Notes: generated by a model not told the origin, from the letters alone. DNA of 64,000 nucleotides from Streptomyces sp. JJ66 (GCF_019303495.1 NZ_JAEVFI010000002.1:220440-284439), one strand, 5' to 3'; positions 1 to 8,776 are shown, numbered from the stretch's first letter. Made by a program: numbers and translations.

Positions 1-1
1 C

Positions 2-874
2 CGCTCCGGTCTCATGTCCGCCGGACTCACCCCGTCGACTCTCCTCCGCCGCCTTCGTAACCCGGCGCTGCTGGGGTACAGGGTCGAGGAGAACAAGCAG
101 GGCGGGGTGCGGCGCAGCAGGCTTGTTCTCGGCAACGACGGCAAGCCCATACGGGTCGCTCCCCCGATCTTCACTGAGGAGGAGTTCGAAACGCTTCAAG
201 CGGCGCTAGACCACCGAAGCAGGAACCAGCCTGCACGGCAGAGAGGCGGAGCCACGCAGTTCCTTGGCGTACTGATCTGCGCCGACTGTTCAACCAACAT
301 GACCGTGCAGAAGACGAGCCACAAGGGCCGGGACTACGCCTACTTGCGGTGCGGGAACTGCAAGAGCGGAGGGCTCGGGGCACCCAACCCAGAGGGCGTG
401 TACGACGTGCTGGTGAGCGACGTCCTTCGAGTTCTTGGGGACTTCCCCGTACAGGTCCGGGAGTACGCCCAAGGCGCAGAGGCACGCGCCGAAGTGAAGC
501 GCCTCGAAGAGGCCATCGCCTATTACATGACGGGGCTTGAGCCAGGTGGCACGTACACGAAGACCCGGTTCACTAGGGAGCAGGCGGAGAAGACACTCAA
601 CAGGCTCACCGACGAACTGAGCGCCATCGACCCCGAGACCACGCAGGACCGCTGGACCCTCGTCCACAACGGCAAGACGTTCCGCGAGATGTGGGAAGCG
701 GGAGGCATGGAGGCCATGGCCGAAGACCTGCGCCGAGTGGGTGTCACGTGCGAGGTATCCCGAACGAAGGTCAAGGGGGTGCGCGCCCCGTCCGTGCACC
801 TGCGGCTGAAGATCCCTCGCGACGTACGCGAGCGTCTCGTCATCAAGAGCGACGACTTCGCCGCCAAGCTCTGA
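2..874 (+). CDS. Large serine integrase, C-terminal part (cut by window edge)
   Basis: Site-specific recombinase of the large serine (phage or integrative element) family. The frame is open back to the first base of the window, so the N-terminal catalytic domain with its serine lies outside. What is visible, numbered from the Met at 14, is the end of the recombinase domain (LRNPALLGY near 14-22), then a zinc beta-ribbon with paired cysteines C89/C92 and C113/C116. A charged stretch rich in Glu and Arg (about 155-170) follows, as expected for the coiled-coil insertion that governs synapsis. The gene reads toward a junction near 1375, the usual arrangement of int beside its attachment site. Codon use is less GC-biased than the host genes (many AAG, ACG and CTT codons), which suits acquired DNA. 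The family is secure; element type (prophage or ICE) cannot be told from here. Confidence 0.88.
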   Translation, partial: RSGLMSAGLTPSTLLRRLRNPALLGYRVEENKQGGVRRSRLVLGNDGKPIRVAPPIFTEEEFETLQAALDHRSRNQPARQRGGATQFLGVLICADCSTNMTVQKTSHKGRDYAYLRCGNCKSGGLGAPNPEGVYDVLVSDVLRVLGDFPVQVREYAQGAEARAEVKRLEEAIAYYMTGLEPGGTYTKTRFTREQAEKTLNRLTDELSAIDPETTQDRWTLVHNGKTFREMWEAGGMEAMAEDLRRVGVTCEVSRTKVKGVRAPSVHLRLKIPRDVRERLVIKSDDFAAKL

Positions 875-890
875 CGAAGCTGTGCCCCTG

Positions 891-921
891 CCCTGTCTCT
901 CCGAACGACGTCAGGACAGGG
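891..921 (+). terminator. Possible terminator hairpin after the integrase gene
   Basis: CCCTGTC at 891-897 pairs with GACAGGG at 915-921 across a 17-nt loop, 17 bases after the integrase stop. The stem is short and no T-run follows, so this is weak. Apart from it I see no gene in 875-1121; this stretch lies between the integrase and the putative attachment junction. Confidence 0.25.
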
Positions 922-1121
922 GCTCGACCGAATGGCTTGACGATCGAGCGGCCTTCAGTGTAGGAAGACTCCTTCTGGAGCGGGCACCGTAGCTCCTGCC
1001 GTGCGGCGGCGGTAGAGCTGGCCACCCAGGGCCGTTTCAAAGCCTGAGTGATCATGGGGCCGCGCTGGTCCTGGAGAACTAACGAGAGGCGGCCGGGTTC
1101 TGCCCGACCGCCTGGCACGAG

Positions 1122-1370
1122 CTACAGCCACTCGATCACAGAGACGATGTCCGGGTCTCGCCCAGAAGCAGGGAGCGGCGTGCGCCGCGAAGGACGGAGA
1201 GCCTGGTCACGCTCCTTCATGCCGAGCCCTCGGAGGATCTCGGCGCGCTCCGCCTCGGTCATTCCGGCGAGCGTCTCAGCCGTCCGGCGGAGGGCATCGT
1301 CGCTGGTCACGACGGCTTCTTGACCGTCAGCGGGAGCATCTTCTTCCCGCTCTCGCTCAGTTGTGGCCAT
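1122..1370 (-). CDS. Small charged protein of the integrated element, overlapping the radical SAM gene end
   Basis: An 82-residue frame (MATTEREREED... to ...SVIEWL) that converges on the integrase gene. I do not recognise the family. It is rich in Glu, Arg and Asp, with a helical stretch of the type MTEAERAEILRGLGM in the middle, and has no signal peptide or membrane segment. Its ATG lies inside the last codons of the radical SAM gene in another frame, exactly where that gene's sequence stops looking host-like. There is no clear ribosome binding site before the ATG. An alternative GTG at 1310 overlaps the radical SAM stop (GTGA) and would give 62 residues, coupled to host transcription. It probably belongs to the inserted element. 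Whether it is expressed, and from which start, is uncertain. Confidence 0.5.
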   Translation of the reverse strand: MATTEREREEDAPADGQEAVVTSDDALRRTAETLAGMTEAERAEILRGLGMKERDQALRPSRRTPLPASGRDPDIVSVIEWL

Positions 1371-3238
1371 GTATCAAACTGCGGGCAGACGCCGCAGTCG
1401 AAGCACGGGGTCCAGCGGCAGTCCTCGACCTCGGTCTCGTCCAGGGCGTCCTGCCAGTCCTCCCACAGCCAGTCCTTGTCGAGCCCGGAGTCCAGGTGGT
1501 CCCAGGGCAGGACTTCCTCGTAGCCGCGCTCGCGGGTGGTGTACCAATCGACGTCCACGCCATGGGGGGCCAGGGCCGCGTCGGCGCACGTCATCCACAG
1601 GTCGTAGCTGAAGTACTCGCGCCAGCCGTCGAAGCGGCCGCCGGCCTCGTAGACGGCGCGGATGACGTCGCCGACGCGGCGGTCACCGCGTGAGAGCAGG
1701 CCCTCAACGATGCCGGGCTTGCCGTCGTGGTAGCGGAAGCCGATGGAGCGGCCGTACTTCTTGTCGCCGCGGATCTTGTCGCGCAGCTTCTCCAGCCGCG
1801 CGTCGGTCTCCTCGGCGGACAGCTGCGGTGCCCACTGAAACGGGGTGTGCGGCTTGGGCACGAACCCGCCGATGGACACGGTGCAGCGGATGTCGTTGGA
1901 GCGGGAGACCTCGCGGCCCTTGGCGATGACCCGGGTGGCCATGTCCGCGATCTGGAGCACGTCGTCGTCGGTCTCGGTGGGCAGGCCGCACATGAAGTAC
2001 AGCTTCACCTGCCGCCAGCCGTTGCCGTAGGCGGTGGCGACGGTGCGGATCAGGTCGTCCTCGGAAACCATCTTGTTGATGACCTTGCGGATGCGTTCGC
2101 TGCCGCCCTCCGGGGCGAACGTCAGGCCGGAGCGGCGGCCGTTGCGGGTCAGCTCGTTGGCCAGGTCGATGTTGAAGGCGTCCACCCGGGTGGAGGGCAG
2201 CGACAGGCCGATCTTGTCCTCGGTGTAGCGGTCCGCCAGTCCCTTGGCGACGTCACCGATCTCGCTGTGGTCGGCGGAGGAGAGGGAGAGCAGCCCGACC
2301 TCCTCGAAGCCGGTGTTCTTCAGCCCCTTGTCCACCATCTCGCCGATGCCGGTGATGGAACGCTCGCGCACCGGGCGGGTGATCATCCCCGCCTGGCAGA
2401 AGCGGCAGCCGCGGGTGCAGCCACGGAAGATCTCCACCGACATCCGCTCGTGCACCGTCTCGGCCAGCGGCACCAGCGGCTGCTTGGGGTAGGGCCACTC
2501 GTCCAGGTCCATCACGGTGTGCTTGGACACCCGCCACGGCACGCCGGAGCGGTTCGGCACGACGCGGGAGATGCGGCCGTCGGCCAGGTACTCGACGTCG
2601 TAGAAGCGCGGCACGTAGACGCCGCCGGTGCGGGCCAGACGGAACAGCAGTTCCTCACGGCCCCCGGGGCGGCCCTCGGCCTTCCAGGCGCGGACGAGCT
2701 CGGTGATCTCCAGGACGGCCTGCTCACCGTCACCGATCACCGCGGCGTCCAGGTAGTCGGCGATGGGCTCCGGGTTGAACGCGGCGTGGCCGCCGGCGAT
2801 GACCACCGGGTGATCCTCGGTGCGGTCGGCGGCGCGCAGCGGGATGTCCGCGAGGTCGAGCGCGGTGAGCAGGTTGGTGTAGCCGAGCTCGGTGGAGAAG
2901 GAGACGCCGAACAGGTCGAAGGCGCCGACCGGGCGGTGCGCGTCCACCGTGAACTGCGGCACCCGGTGCTCGCGCATGAGCTCTTCCAGGTCCGGCCACA
3001 CGCTGTAGGTGCGCTCGGCGAGTACGCCCGCGCGCTCGTTCAGCACCTCGTAGAGGATCATGACGCCCTGGTTGGGCAGGCCCACCTCGTAGGCGTCCGG
3101 GTACATCAGCGCCCAGCGCACGTCGGCCTCGTCCCAGTCCTTGACGGTGGAGTTCAGCTCACCGCCGACGTACTGGATCGGCTTCTGGACGTGCGGGAGG
3201 AGGGCCTCCAGGCGCGGGAAGACCGACTCGACAGGCAT
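1307..3238 (-). CDS. Radical SAM protein, TIGR03960 family, with element-derived C-terminus
   Basis: 643 residues, the usual length for this conserved actinobacterial family with a B12-binding-like N-terminal half and a radical SAM core. The iron-sulfur motif is CTRGCRFC, with C274, C278 and C281. The radical SAM barrel runs to about 500, and a cysteine-rich tail (CRWTPCFDCGVCPQ) follows. Its substrate is not established; relatives sit beside a DUF2344 partner and rne, which are missing here because the integrated element follows instead. From memory, Streptomyces homologues end close to DTEIQIGPTGKKLLPLTVV. Here the end is DTWPQLSESGKKMLPLTV plus KKPS, that is, a similar but differently coded tail. 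The gene starts at ATG 3238 and lies 196 bp beyond the end of rodA. An imperfect CCCCGGG-type inverted repeat in that gap may terminate rodA transcripts. Confidence 0.9.
   Translation of the reverse strand: MPVESVFPRLEALLPHVQKPIQYVGGELNSTVKDWDEADVRWALMYPDAYEVGLPNQGVMILYEVLNERAGVLAERTYSVWPDLEELMREHRVPQFTVDAHRPVGAFDLFGVSFSTELGYTNLLTALDLADIPLRAADRTEDHPVVIAGGHAAFNPEPIADYLDAAVIGDGEQAVLEITELVRAWKAEGRPGGREELLFRLARTGGVYVPRFYDVEYLADGRISRVVPNRSGVPWRVSKHTVMDLDEWPYPKQPLVPLAETVHERMSVEIFRGCTRGCRFCQAGMITRPVRERSITGIGEMVDKGLKNTGFEEVGLLSLSSADHSEIGDVAKGLADRYTEDKIGLSLPSTRVDAFNIDLANELTRNGRRSGLTFAPEGGSERIRKVINKMVSEDDLIRTVATAYGNGWRQVKLYFMCGLPTETDDDVLQIADMATRVIAKGREVSRSNDIRCTVSIGGFVPKPHTPFQWAPQLSAEETDARLEKLRDKIRGDKKYGRSIGFRYHDGKPGIVEGLLSRGDRRVGDVIRAVYEAGGRFDGWREYFSYDLWMTCADAALAPHGVDVDWYTTRERGYEEVLPWDHLDSGLDKDWLWEDWQDALDETEVEDCRWTPCFDCGVCPQFDTWPQLSESGKKMLPLTVKKPS
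1365..1390. other. Inferred attachment junction (attL or attR) of the integrated element
   Basis: Read on the minus strand, the radical SAM gene is strictly high-GC up to ...GTCTGCCCGCAG. It then switches to codons such as TTT, GAT, ACA, CCA and CAA, which are rare in the rest of the gene. The encoded protein changes at the same point, after CGVCPQ. The integrase gene ends 500 bp away and points here. I infer that the crossover core lies at about 1370-1385. The second junction and the authentic 3' end of the gene should lie at the far end of the element, outside the window. No duplicated core can be checked from one end only. Confidence 0.55.
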
Positions 3239-3434
3239 GGGTGGTGACCTCGACTGGTTCTACGGGGTTCGATGGGGTGGGGGTGTGTGGCTGATCCTCC
3301 AGCGTACCGGTCCCCCGGGCTGGGGCCGTCGTCCTCCCGCGCTGGGGCTCCCCGGGGGTCAGCGCGTGCTCAGGTGGTCACGCGCGGGGCCGGGCTCCCC
3401 ACGCGCCCGGTTCAGCGGGCTCAGGTGGTGACCG

Positions 3435-4622
3435 CTACGCGGACATCGGGCGCTGTATGCGGATGGACTGGAGCAGGCCGATGGCGATCCAGACGGCGAA
3501 CATCGCCGTGCCGCCGTAGGAGACGAACGGCAGGGGCAGGCCCGCGACGGGCATGATGCCCAGCGACATGCCGATGTTCTCGAAGGACTGGAACGCGAAC
3601 CAGGCGACGATGCCCGCGGCGATGATCGTGCTGTAGAGGTCGGTGGCCTCGCGGGCGATGCGGCAGGCCCGCCACAGGATGACGGCGAGCAGCAGCAGGA
3701 TGAAGGAACCGCCGACGAAGCCCAGCTCCTCGCCCGCCACGGTGAAGACGAAGTCCGTCTGCTGTTCGGGGACGAACTGGCCGGTGGTCTGGGAGCCCTG
3801 GAACAGGCCGGTGCCGAAGAGGCCGCCGGAGCCGATGGCGATGCGGGCCTGGTTGGTGTTGTAGCCGACGCCGGAGGGGTCCAGGGCGGGGTTGGCGAAG
3901 GCGGCGAAGCGGTTGAGCTGGTACTGGTCGAGCAGGCCGAAGACCCACACGGCGACGGCGCCGGCCGCGCCGGTGAGCAGCAGGCCGAGCACCCAGCGGT
4001 TGGCCGCGCCGGAGGCGAGCAGCACGCCGAGGATGATCACGGCGCACACCATCACCTGGCCGAGGTCCCCGACGACGGCGACGGGCAGCCCGGCCAGGGC
4101 GAGCGCCTGCACGACGGTGCGGTGGTCGGGGTGCTCGCGGTCACCGGCGTCCACCTTGGCGGCCAGGATCACGGCCATGCCGATGATGATCGTGACCTTG
4201 ACGAACTCCGACGGCTGAATCTGCAGCCCGGGGGCGACGCCCAGCCAGGCCCGCTCGCCGTTGATGGTGGCGCCGAGCGGGGTGTAGACGAGTCCGACGA
4301 GGACGACGGAGGCGATGTAGAGCACCGGCATGACCGAGCGCAGGCGCTGGTGGCCGATCCAGACGACGGCGATGGCGAGCGCGATGCCGATGGCCGCGTT
4401 CAGCAGGTGCTTGAACAGGTACTGGTCGGGGTCGCCGCCGGTCAGCTCGGTGCGGTTGCGGGTGGCGGACCACACCAGCAGCGCACCGAGCGCGGACAGG
4501 ACCAGCGGTGCGGCCATCAGCGTCCAGTCCAGGCGGCGGACGAGCGAGTCGCGCGCGGTCATCCGGGACCACAGGCTCTTGTTCGCCTGGACGGCGCTGG
4601 TGTTGAAGGAGTGGACGCTCAT
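3435..4622 (-). CDS. rodA: RodA/SEDS peptidoglycan glycosyltransferase
   Basis: SEDS-family membrane enzyme that polymerises lipid II glycan strands during elongation and spore-wall synthesis, acting with the class B PBP encoded just upstream. About ten hydrophobic segments are visible, from APLVLSALGALLVWSA near the N-terminus to the family-typical C-terminal stretch PFVSYGGTAMF. I chose the ATG at 4622 (MSVHSF...), which follows the pbp2 stop by a single base (TGACATG), so the two are almost certainly translationally coupled. An upstream in-frame Met would overlap pbp2 by 150 bases with low-quality sequence. The resulting 395 residues fit the family. It is the last gene of the mreB/mreCD-pbp2-rodA set, the locus called sfr in S. 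coelicolor. Confidence 0.95.
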   Translation of the reverse strand: MSVHSFNTSAVQANKSLWSRMTARDSLVRRLDWTLMAAPLVLSALGALLVWSATRNRTELTGGDPDQYLFKHLLNAAIGIALAIAVVWIGHQRLRSVMPVLYIASVVLVGLVYTPLGATINGERAWLGVAPGLQIQPSEFVKVTIIIGMAVILAAKVDAGDREHPDHRTVVQALALAGLPVAVVGDLGQVMVCAVIILGVLLASGAANRWVLGLLLTGAAGAVAVWVFGLLDQYQLNRFAAFANPALDPSGVGYNTNQARIAIGSGGLFGTGLFQGSQTTGQFVPEQQTDFVFTVAGEELGFVGGSFILLLLAVILWRACRIAREATDLYSTIIAAGIVAWFAFQSFENIGMSLGIMPVAGLPLPFVSYGGTAMFAVWIAIGLLQSIRIQRPMSA

Positions 4623-4623
4623 G

Positions 4624-6807
4624 TCAGCCGAACTCCGCCTCGCGCCATGCCGCGACGATCTCGGGGCGCACTGGCGCCGCCGCGATGGTCCCGTCGGGGT
4701 TGATCTCCGGGAGCTCCTTTTGCGGCTCGGGCAGCAGGGCCTTGCCACGGTCAATCTTGCCGCCCTCGCCGACACCGTAGAGCGCGTCGTAGATGTTGCG
4801 CACGGCCGGGCCGGAGGCGCCGGAGCCGGTGCCGGCCTGGGAGATGGTCATGACCACGGTGTACTCGTCGGTGTAGGTGGCCAGCCAGGAGGTGGTCTGC
4901 TTGCCGTAGACCTGCGCGGTACCGGTCTTGGCGTGCATGGGGATCTTGTCGTGGGGCCAGTCGGTGAAGCGCCAGGCGGCGGTGCCCTCGGTGGCGACGG
5001 TCTGGAGGGCGGCGTCGATCTGCTGGACGGTCTTCTTGCTGGCGGGGAGCTTGCCGTGCGCGGAAGGCTTGATCTCCTCGATCCGCTGCCCGTCGGGGCT
5101 GATGATGGCCTTGCCGATGGTCGGGTCGTAGAGGGTGCCGCCGTTGGCGATGGCCGCGTAGCCGGTGGCCATCTGGATCGGGGTGACGAGCAGGTCACCC
5201 TGGCCGATGGCGTAGATGATGCTGTCACCGGCGCGCAGCTTCATGCCTTCCAGGCAGTTCTCGCGGGCCAGTTTGGCGACGTAGGCGCTGGTGCCGTCTG
5301 CGTCATTGGCGGACTCGCCGGACTCGCCGGACTCAGCGGCCTTGGCCTGCTTGCACCAGCTGTCCTTGTTGGCCTCCCAGTAGTCCTGCTTCCACGCCCG
5401 GTCCGGCACCCGGCCGGTGACCTCGTTGGGCAGGTCGATGCCGGTTTTCGCGCCCAGGCCGAAGTCCTTGGCGGCCTGGTAGAGGTACTCGTTGGCTTCG
5501 CCCGGGTCGGGGTTGAGGCCGCCGTCCTTCTGCCACTCCTGGTGGCCCAGCCGGTAGAAGACGGTGTTGCAGGAGTACTTCAGCGCTTCACCGAGGGTGA
5601 TGGGGCCGTGCCCAGTGGACTCGAAGTTGGCGAAGGAGTGGCTGCCCAGGCTGTAGGACGCGGAGCACGGGTAGGTGTCGTTGAAGGCGTACCCGGCGTT
5701 GACGGCGCCCATGCTGGAGACGACCTTGAAGATCGAGCCCGGTGCGGCCTGGCCCTGGATCGCCCGGTTGAGCAGCGGGTAGTTGGAGTCCTTGCCGGTG
5801 AGTTTGGCGTAGGTGTCGCTGTCGATGCCGCCGACCCAGGCGTTGGGGTCGTAGTCCGGCAGGGAGGCCATGGCCACGATGCGGCCGGTTTGGGACTCCA
5901 TGACGATGGCCGCGCCCGCGTCCGCCTCGTAGGGGCGGCCGGTGATGGAGTCGGTCTGCTTGCGGACCGTTTCCATCGCGAGCCCCAGCTGTTCCTCGAC
6001 GACGGTCTGCACCCGGGCGTCGATGCTGGTGACCAGGGAGGAGCCAGCCACCGGGTCCTCGGCCTCGGCCATGCCCAGGACGCGGCCGAGCTTGTCAACC
6101 TCGTAGCGCAGCACTCCCGCGTCGCCGCGCAGGGCGCTGTCGTAGGTGCGTTCGATGCCGGAGCGGCCGATCTGGTCGGAGCGCAGCAGCGGCGAGTCGG
6201 TGTCCTTGGCCTGTTGCACCTCGTCGTCGGTCACCGGGGAGAGGTAGCCGAGTACCTGGGAGGTTTTGGCCTCGTAGGGGGCCGGGTAGTGGCGCACGGC
6301 GGTGGGTTCGGCGGTGATGCCGGGAAAGTCCTCGGCGCGCTCGCGGATGGTGAGAGCCTGCTGGGTGGTGGCCTCGTCGCTGATCGGGATCGGCTGGTAG
6401 GGCGAGCCGTTCCAGCAGGGCTGTGGCGTCTCGGCGTTGCACAGCCGGACCTTGTGGGCGACGTCCTCCTCGGACATCTCCAGCACCTCGGCGACGCGGG
6501 CGAGCACGGCTTCGCCGTCGTCCTTCATCTTCATCAGCTCGGTGCGGCTGGCGGAGACGACCAGACGGGTCTCGCTGTCGGCCAGTGGTACACCGCGGGC
6601 GTCGTAGATGGTGCCGCGCGGCGCGGGCTGGACGACCTGCTGCACGTGGTTGCCGGCGGCTTCCTCGGAGTAGTCGTCGCCGTTGCGGATCTGCAGGTAC
6701 CACAGGCGTCCGCCGAGGGTGAGCAGCAGCGAGAACACGAGGATCTGGATGCCGATCAGCCGGATGGTGACGCGCGAGGTGCGTCCGGTCTCCGGAATGT
6801 TGCTCAT
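4624..6807 (-). CDS. mrdA: Penicillin-binding protein 2, elongation transpeptidase
   Basis: Class B PBP that cross-links peptidoglycan as partner of RodA. One N-terminal membrane anchor (about 14-33, IRLIGIQILVFSLLLTLGG) is followed by the PBP dimerisation/pedestal domain. The transpeptidase domain carries all three motifs: S358-I-F-K361, S412-C-N414 and K627-T-G629. Length 727 is slightly above the usual value, partly because of a low-complexity insert near 491-507 (repeated ESG then NDADGTS) between motifs two and three. It follows mreD by 13 bases and abuts rodA by one base, so it is clearly in the operon. Function is confident from motifs and context. Confidence 0.96.
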   Translation of the reverse strand: MSNIPETGRTSRVTIRLIGIQILVFSLLLTLGGRLWYLQIRNGDDYSEEAAGNHVQQVVQPAPRGTIYDARGVPLADSETRLVVSASRTELMKMKDDGEAVLARVAEVLEMSEEDVAHKVRLCNAETPQPCWNGSPYQPIPISDEATTQQALTIRERAEDFPGITAEPTAVRHYPAPYEAKTSQVLGYLSPVTDDEVQQAKDTDSPLLRSDQIGRSGIERTYDSALRGDAGVLRYEVDKLGRVLGMAEAEDPVAGSSLVTSIDARVQTVVEEQLGLAMETVRKQTDSITGRPYEADAGAAIVMESQTGRIVAMASLPDYDPNAWVGGIDSDTYAKLTGKDSNYPLLNRAIQGQAAPGSIFKVVSSMGAVNAGYAFNDTYPCSASYSLGSHSFANFESTGHGPITLGEALKYSCNTVFYRLGHQEWQKDGGLNPDPGEANEYLYQAAKDFGLGAKTGIDLPNEVTGRVPDRAWKQDYWEANKDSWCKQAKAAESGESGESANDADGTSAYVAKLARENCLEGMKLRAGDSIIYAIGQGDLLVTPIQMATGYAAIANGGTLYDPTIGKAIISPDGQRIEEIKPSAHGKLPASKKTVQQIDAALQTVATEGTAAWRFTDWPHDKIPMHAKTGTAQVYGKQTTSWLATYTDEYTVVMTISQAGTGSGASGPAVRNIYDALYGVGEGGKIDRGKALLPEPQKELPEINPDGTIAAAPVRPEIVAAWREAEFG

Positions 6808-6820
6808 GGGGCCCCTCCCG

Positions 6821-7561
6821 TCACAGCCGCTTGATGCCCTTGATGCGTCCCGCCTTGTGCCGGGCCGGCCGGCTCAGCAGCCCGCCCCCGCCGGTACTTC
6901 CCCCGGACGCCGGTGCCCACCGCGCGGAGCGGGACCGGCCGAGCTTGCCGGTGCGGCCGAGCTTGCCGGTGCGGCCCCGGGCAAAGGCGCCGCCGAACGG
7001 GCTGAGGACGGTGTCAGCTGCGGTACCGGAGCCGCCGCCCGCCGCCTCGGCCAGCGGGTCGGGGTCCGCGCGGCGGGCGAGCGCCATGAGGAACGGCACG
7101 GTGAACGGCGCCAGCAGCAGGTCATACAGGGTGGCGGTGAGCAGCAGGCTGCCCAGGCCGACGTGCCGGGCGGCGCCGTCCCCGACGAGGGCGCCGACAC
7201 CCGCGTACAGCAGCGTGGAGCTGAGCGCGGCCCCCGCGACGACGATCATCGGCACGGTGGCGCTGCGGTGCCGCCCGGTCTCCGGCCGGGTGAGCCCGGC
7301 GGCGTAGCCCACGAGGCACAGCACGAGCGCGTAGCGGCCGACGGCGTGGTCGGCGGGCGGGGCGAGGTCGGCGAGCAGGCCCGCGCAGAAGCCGACGACG
7401 GCGCCGCTGGTGTGGCCGTAGACCAGCGCGAGGGCCAGCACGGTCAGCAGCAGCAGATCGGGCGTGGCGCCGGGCAGCTGGAGCCGGGCGAGGATGGTGA
7501 CCTGGACGACGAGGGCGACGACCAGGAGCGTCGCGGAGAGCAGAACGCGGTTCAGGCGCAT
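6821..7561 (-). CDS. mreD: Rod shape-determining membrane protein MreD
   Basis: Integral membrane component of the elongation complex; links MreC/MreB to the PBP2-RodA pair. About five transmembrane helices occupy residues 1-170 (for example ATLLVVALVVQVTILARL at the start), as in MreD proteins. Beyond them is a C-terminal tail of some 75 residues rich in Gly, Arg and Lys, including a duplicated GRTGKL unit. The tail must be cytoplasmic or extracytoplasmic and is not part of the MreD fold; it is encoded partly by an 18-bp tandem duplication. The gene follows mreC after 3 bases and precedes pbp2 by 13 bases. Identification rests on hydrophobic pattern and gene order, since MreD sequences vary widely. 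Confidence 0.93.
   Translation of the reverse strand: MRLNRVLLSATLLVVALVVQVTILARLQLPGATPDLLLLTVLALALVYGHTSGAVVGFCAGLLADLAPPADHAVGRYALVLCLVGYAAGLTRPETGRHRSATVPMIVVAGAALSSTLLYAGVGALVGDGAARHVGLGSLLLTATLYDLLLAPFTVPFLMALARRADPDPLAEAAGGGSGTAADTVLSPFGGAFARGRTGKLGRTGKLGRSRSARWAPASGGSTGGGGLLSRPARHKAGRIKGIKRL
6941..6976. repeat. 18-bp perfect tandem duplication inside mreD
   Basis: GAGCTTGCCGGTGCGGCC occurs twice in direct succession (6941-6958 and 6959-6976). Because the unit is a multiple of three it adds six residues to the MreD tail without a frameshift. Confidence 0.9.
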
Positions 7562-7564
7562 GGG

Positions 7565-8644
7565 TCAGTCCGTCCCTGGGCCGATGGGGTCGGCTCCGGC
7601 CACTTCTTCGGTTTCCTCGGTGTCCTGGCCCGGGGCATCCGGTACGGGCGGGTCGCCAGGGTCCGGGGTCGCTTCGGGGTCGAGTTCGTCTCGGTCGCCT
7701 TGGCCTTCCAGGCCCTCGCCTTCTTCCAGCGGCTGGCCGTCGGGACCGACGGTGACGGTGACCGTGGGGGTCGGTTCGGCCTTCGGCTTGTCCGGCAGGA
7801 CCACGTCGCGCGGGTCCTCACGCGGCGGCTGGACGACGACGCCGACGATGTCCAGCCGGGTGAAGCCGGCGTAGGGCTCGACGCGCACGGTGCGGGTGAG
7901 GTTGCCGCTGGCTGGCGGCACCTCGGCCACCGTACCGACCGGGACGCCGGGCACGAACGGCTTGTCGTTGCTGGAGCCGAAGGTGACCAGACGGTCGCCC
8001 TTCTTCACCTCGGCCTTGGTGTTGAGGAGTTCGACGGTCAGCCAGCTGTCGCCACGGCCGGCGGCGAAACCGAGTTCGTCGCTGCCCTCCATGCGGGTAC
8101 CGACGGTGAAATCCGGGTCGGTGGCCAGCAGCACGGTGGAGGTGGTGGGGCCGACGGTGGTGACGCGGCCGACGAGTCCGTCGCCGTTGAGCACGGTCAT
8201 GTCCGGTGTGATGCCGTCGCGCTCGCCGACGTCGAGGGTGATGGTCCAGGAGAAGCCCTGCGCGGCACCGATCGCGACGACCTGGGCACCCTTGACGCCG
8301 TACTGCCCGGACGCGGCGGCCCCCAGCAGCGCGTCGAGCTGCTGCACGCGTGAGGAGCGCCGCTCGTCCGAGCCTAGCTCCAGCCGCAGTTCGGCGTTCT
8401 CCCGTTCCAGGGCGGCGAGCTGGTCGTGGCGGTCGCCGGAGGAGCGGACGGCCGAGACGGCGTTGCTCACCGGATTGACGGCACCGGCCACGGCGTTTTC
8501 CACCGGCCCGAAGACGGTGGCGGCGCCCTCCCGGGCGGTGTCCAGGGGCGAGTCCTCACCGCTCCTGATGTCCACCGTGATCAGTGCGAACGCGATGGCT
8601 GCCAGCAGGATGAGCAGCAGCCGGCTTTCTCGGGAGTCCCTCAC
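7565..8644 (-). CDS. mreC: Rod shape-determining protein MreC
   Basis: Bitopic protein that organises the elongation machinery outside the membrane. Visible parts: a short cytoplasmic start, one membrane helix (about 9-26, LLLILLAAIAFALITV), a coiled coil near 70-100 (alternating Leu with Glu/Arg), and the two beta-barrel domains to about 285. A Pro/Glu/Asp-rich tail of roughly 70 residues ends the protein, a common feature of Streptomyces MreC. Length 359. mreB lies upstream across a 132-bp gap, so mreC may have its own promoter in addition to read-through; mreD follows after 3 bases. Confidence 0.95.
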   Translation of the reverse strand: MRDSRESRLLLILLAAIAFALITVDIRSGEDSPLDTAREGAATVFGPVENAVAGAVNPVSNAVSAVRSSGDRHDQLAALERENAELRLELGSDERRSSRVQQLDALLGAAASGQYGVKGAQVVAIGAAQGFSWTITLDVGERDGITPDMTVLNGDGLVGRVTTVGPTTSTVLLATDPDFTVGTRMEGSDELGFAAGRGDSWLTVELLNTKAEVKKGDRLVTFGSSNDKPFVPGVPVGTVAEVPPASGNLTRTVRVEPYAGFTRLDIVGVVVQPPREDPRDVVLPDKPKAEPTPTVTVTVGPDGQPLEEGEGLEGQGDRDELDPEATPDPGDPPVPDAPGQDTEETEEVAGADPIGPGTD

Positions 8645-8776
8645 GTGCGCGCGCCGTGCCTTCCCCTAGGTCGGAACCGGGTCTTTTTACAGACCTTCAG
8701 GTGTTGTGCGTGATGTGTCCACCGGTGTGCGCCGATCGGACGGCCGCGATGCGGTGTCCGCCCGGCGTTCACGCGG

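Noticed and set aside
4330..6834. Very long open frame on the plus strand opposite pbp2 and rodA
   Set aside because: It is antisense to clear SEDS and PBP genes with intact motifs; its protein is Gly/Val/Leu/Asp-rich filler typical of shadow frames in GC-rich DNA.
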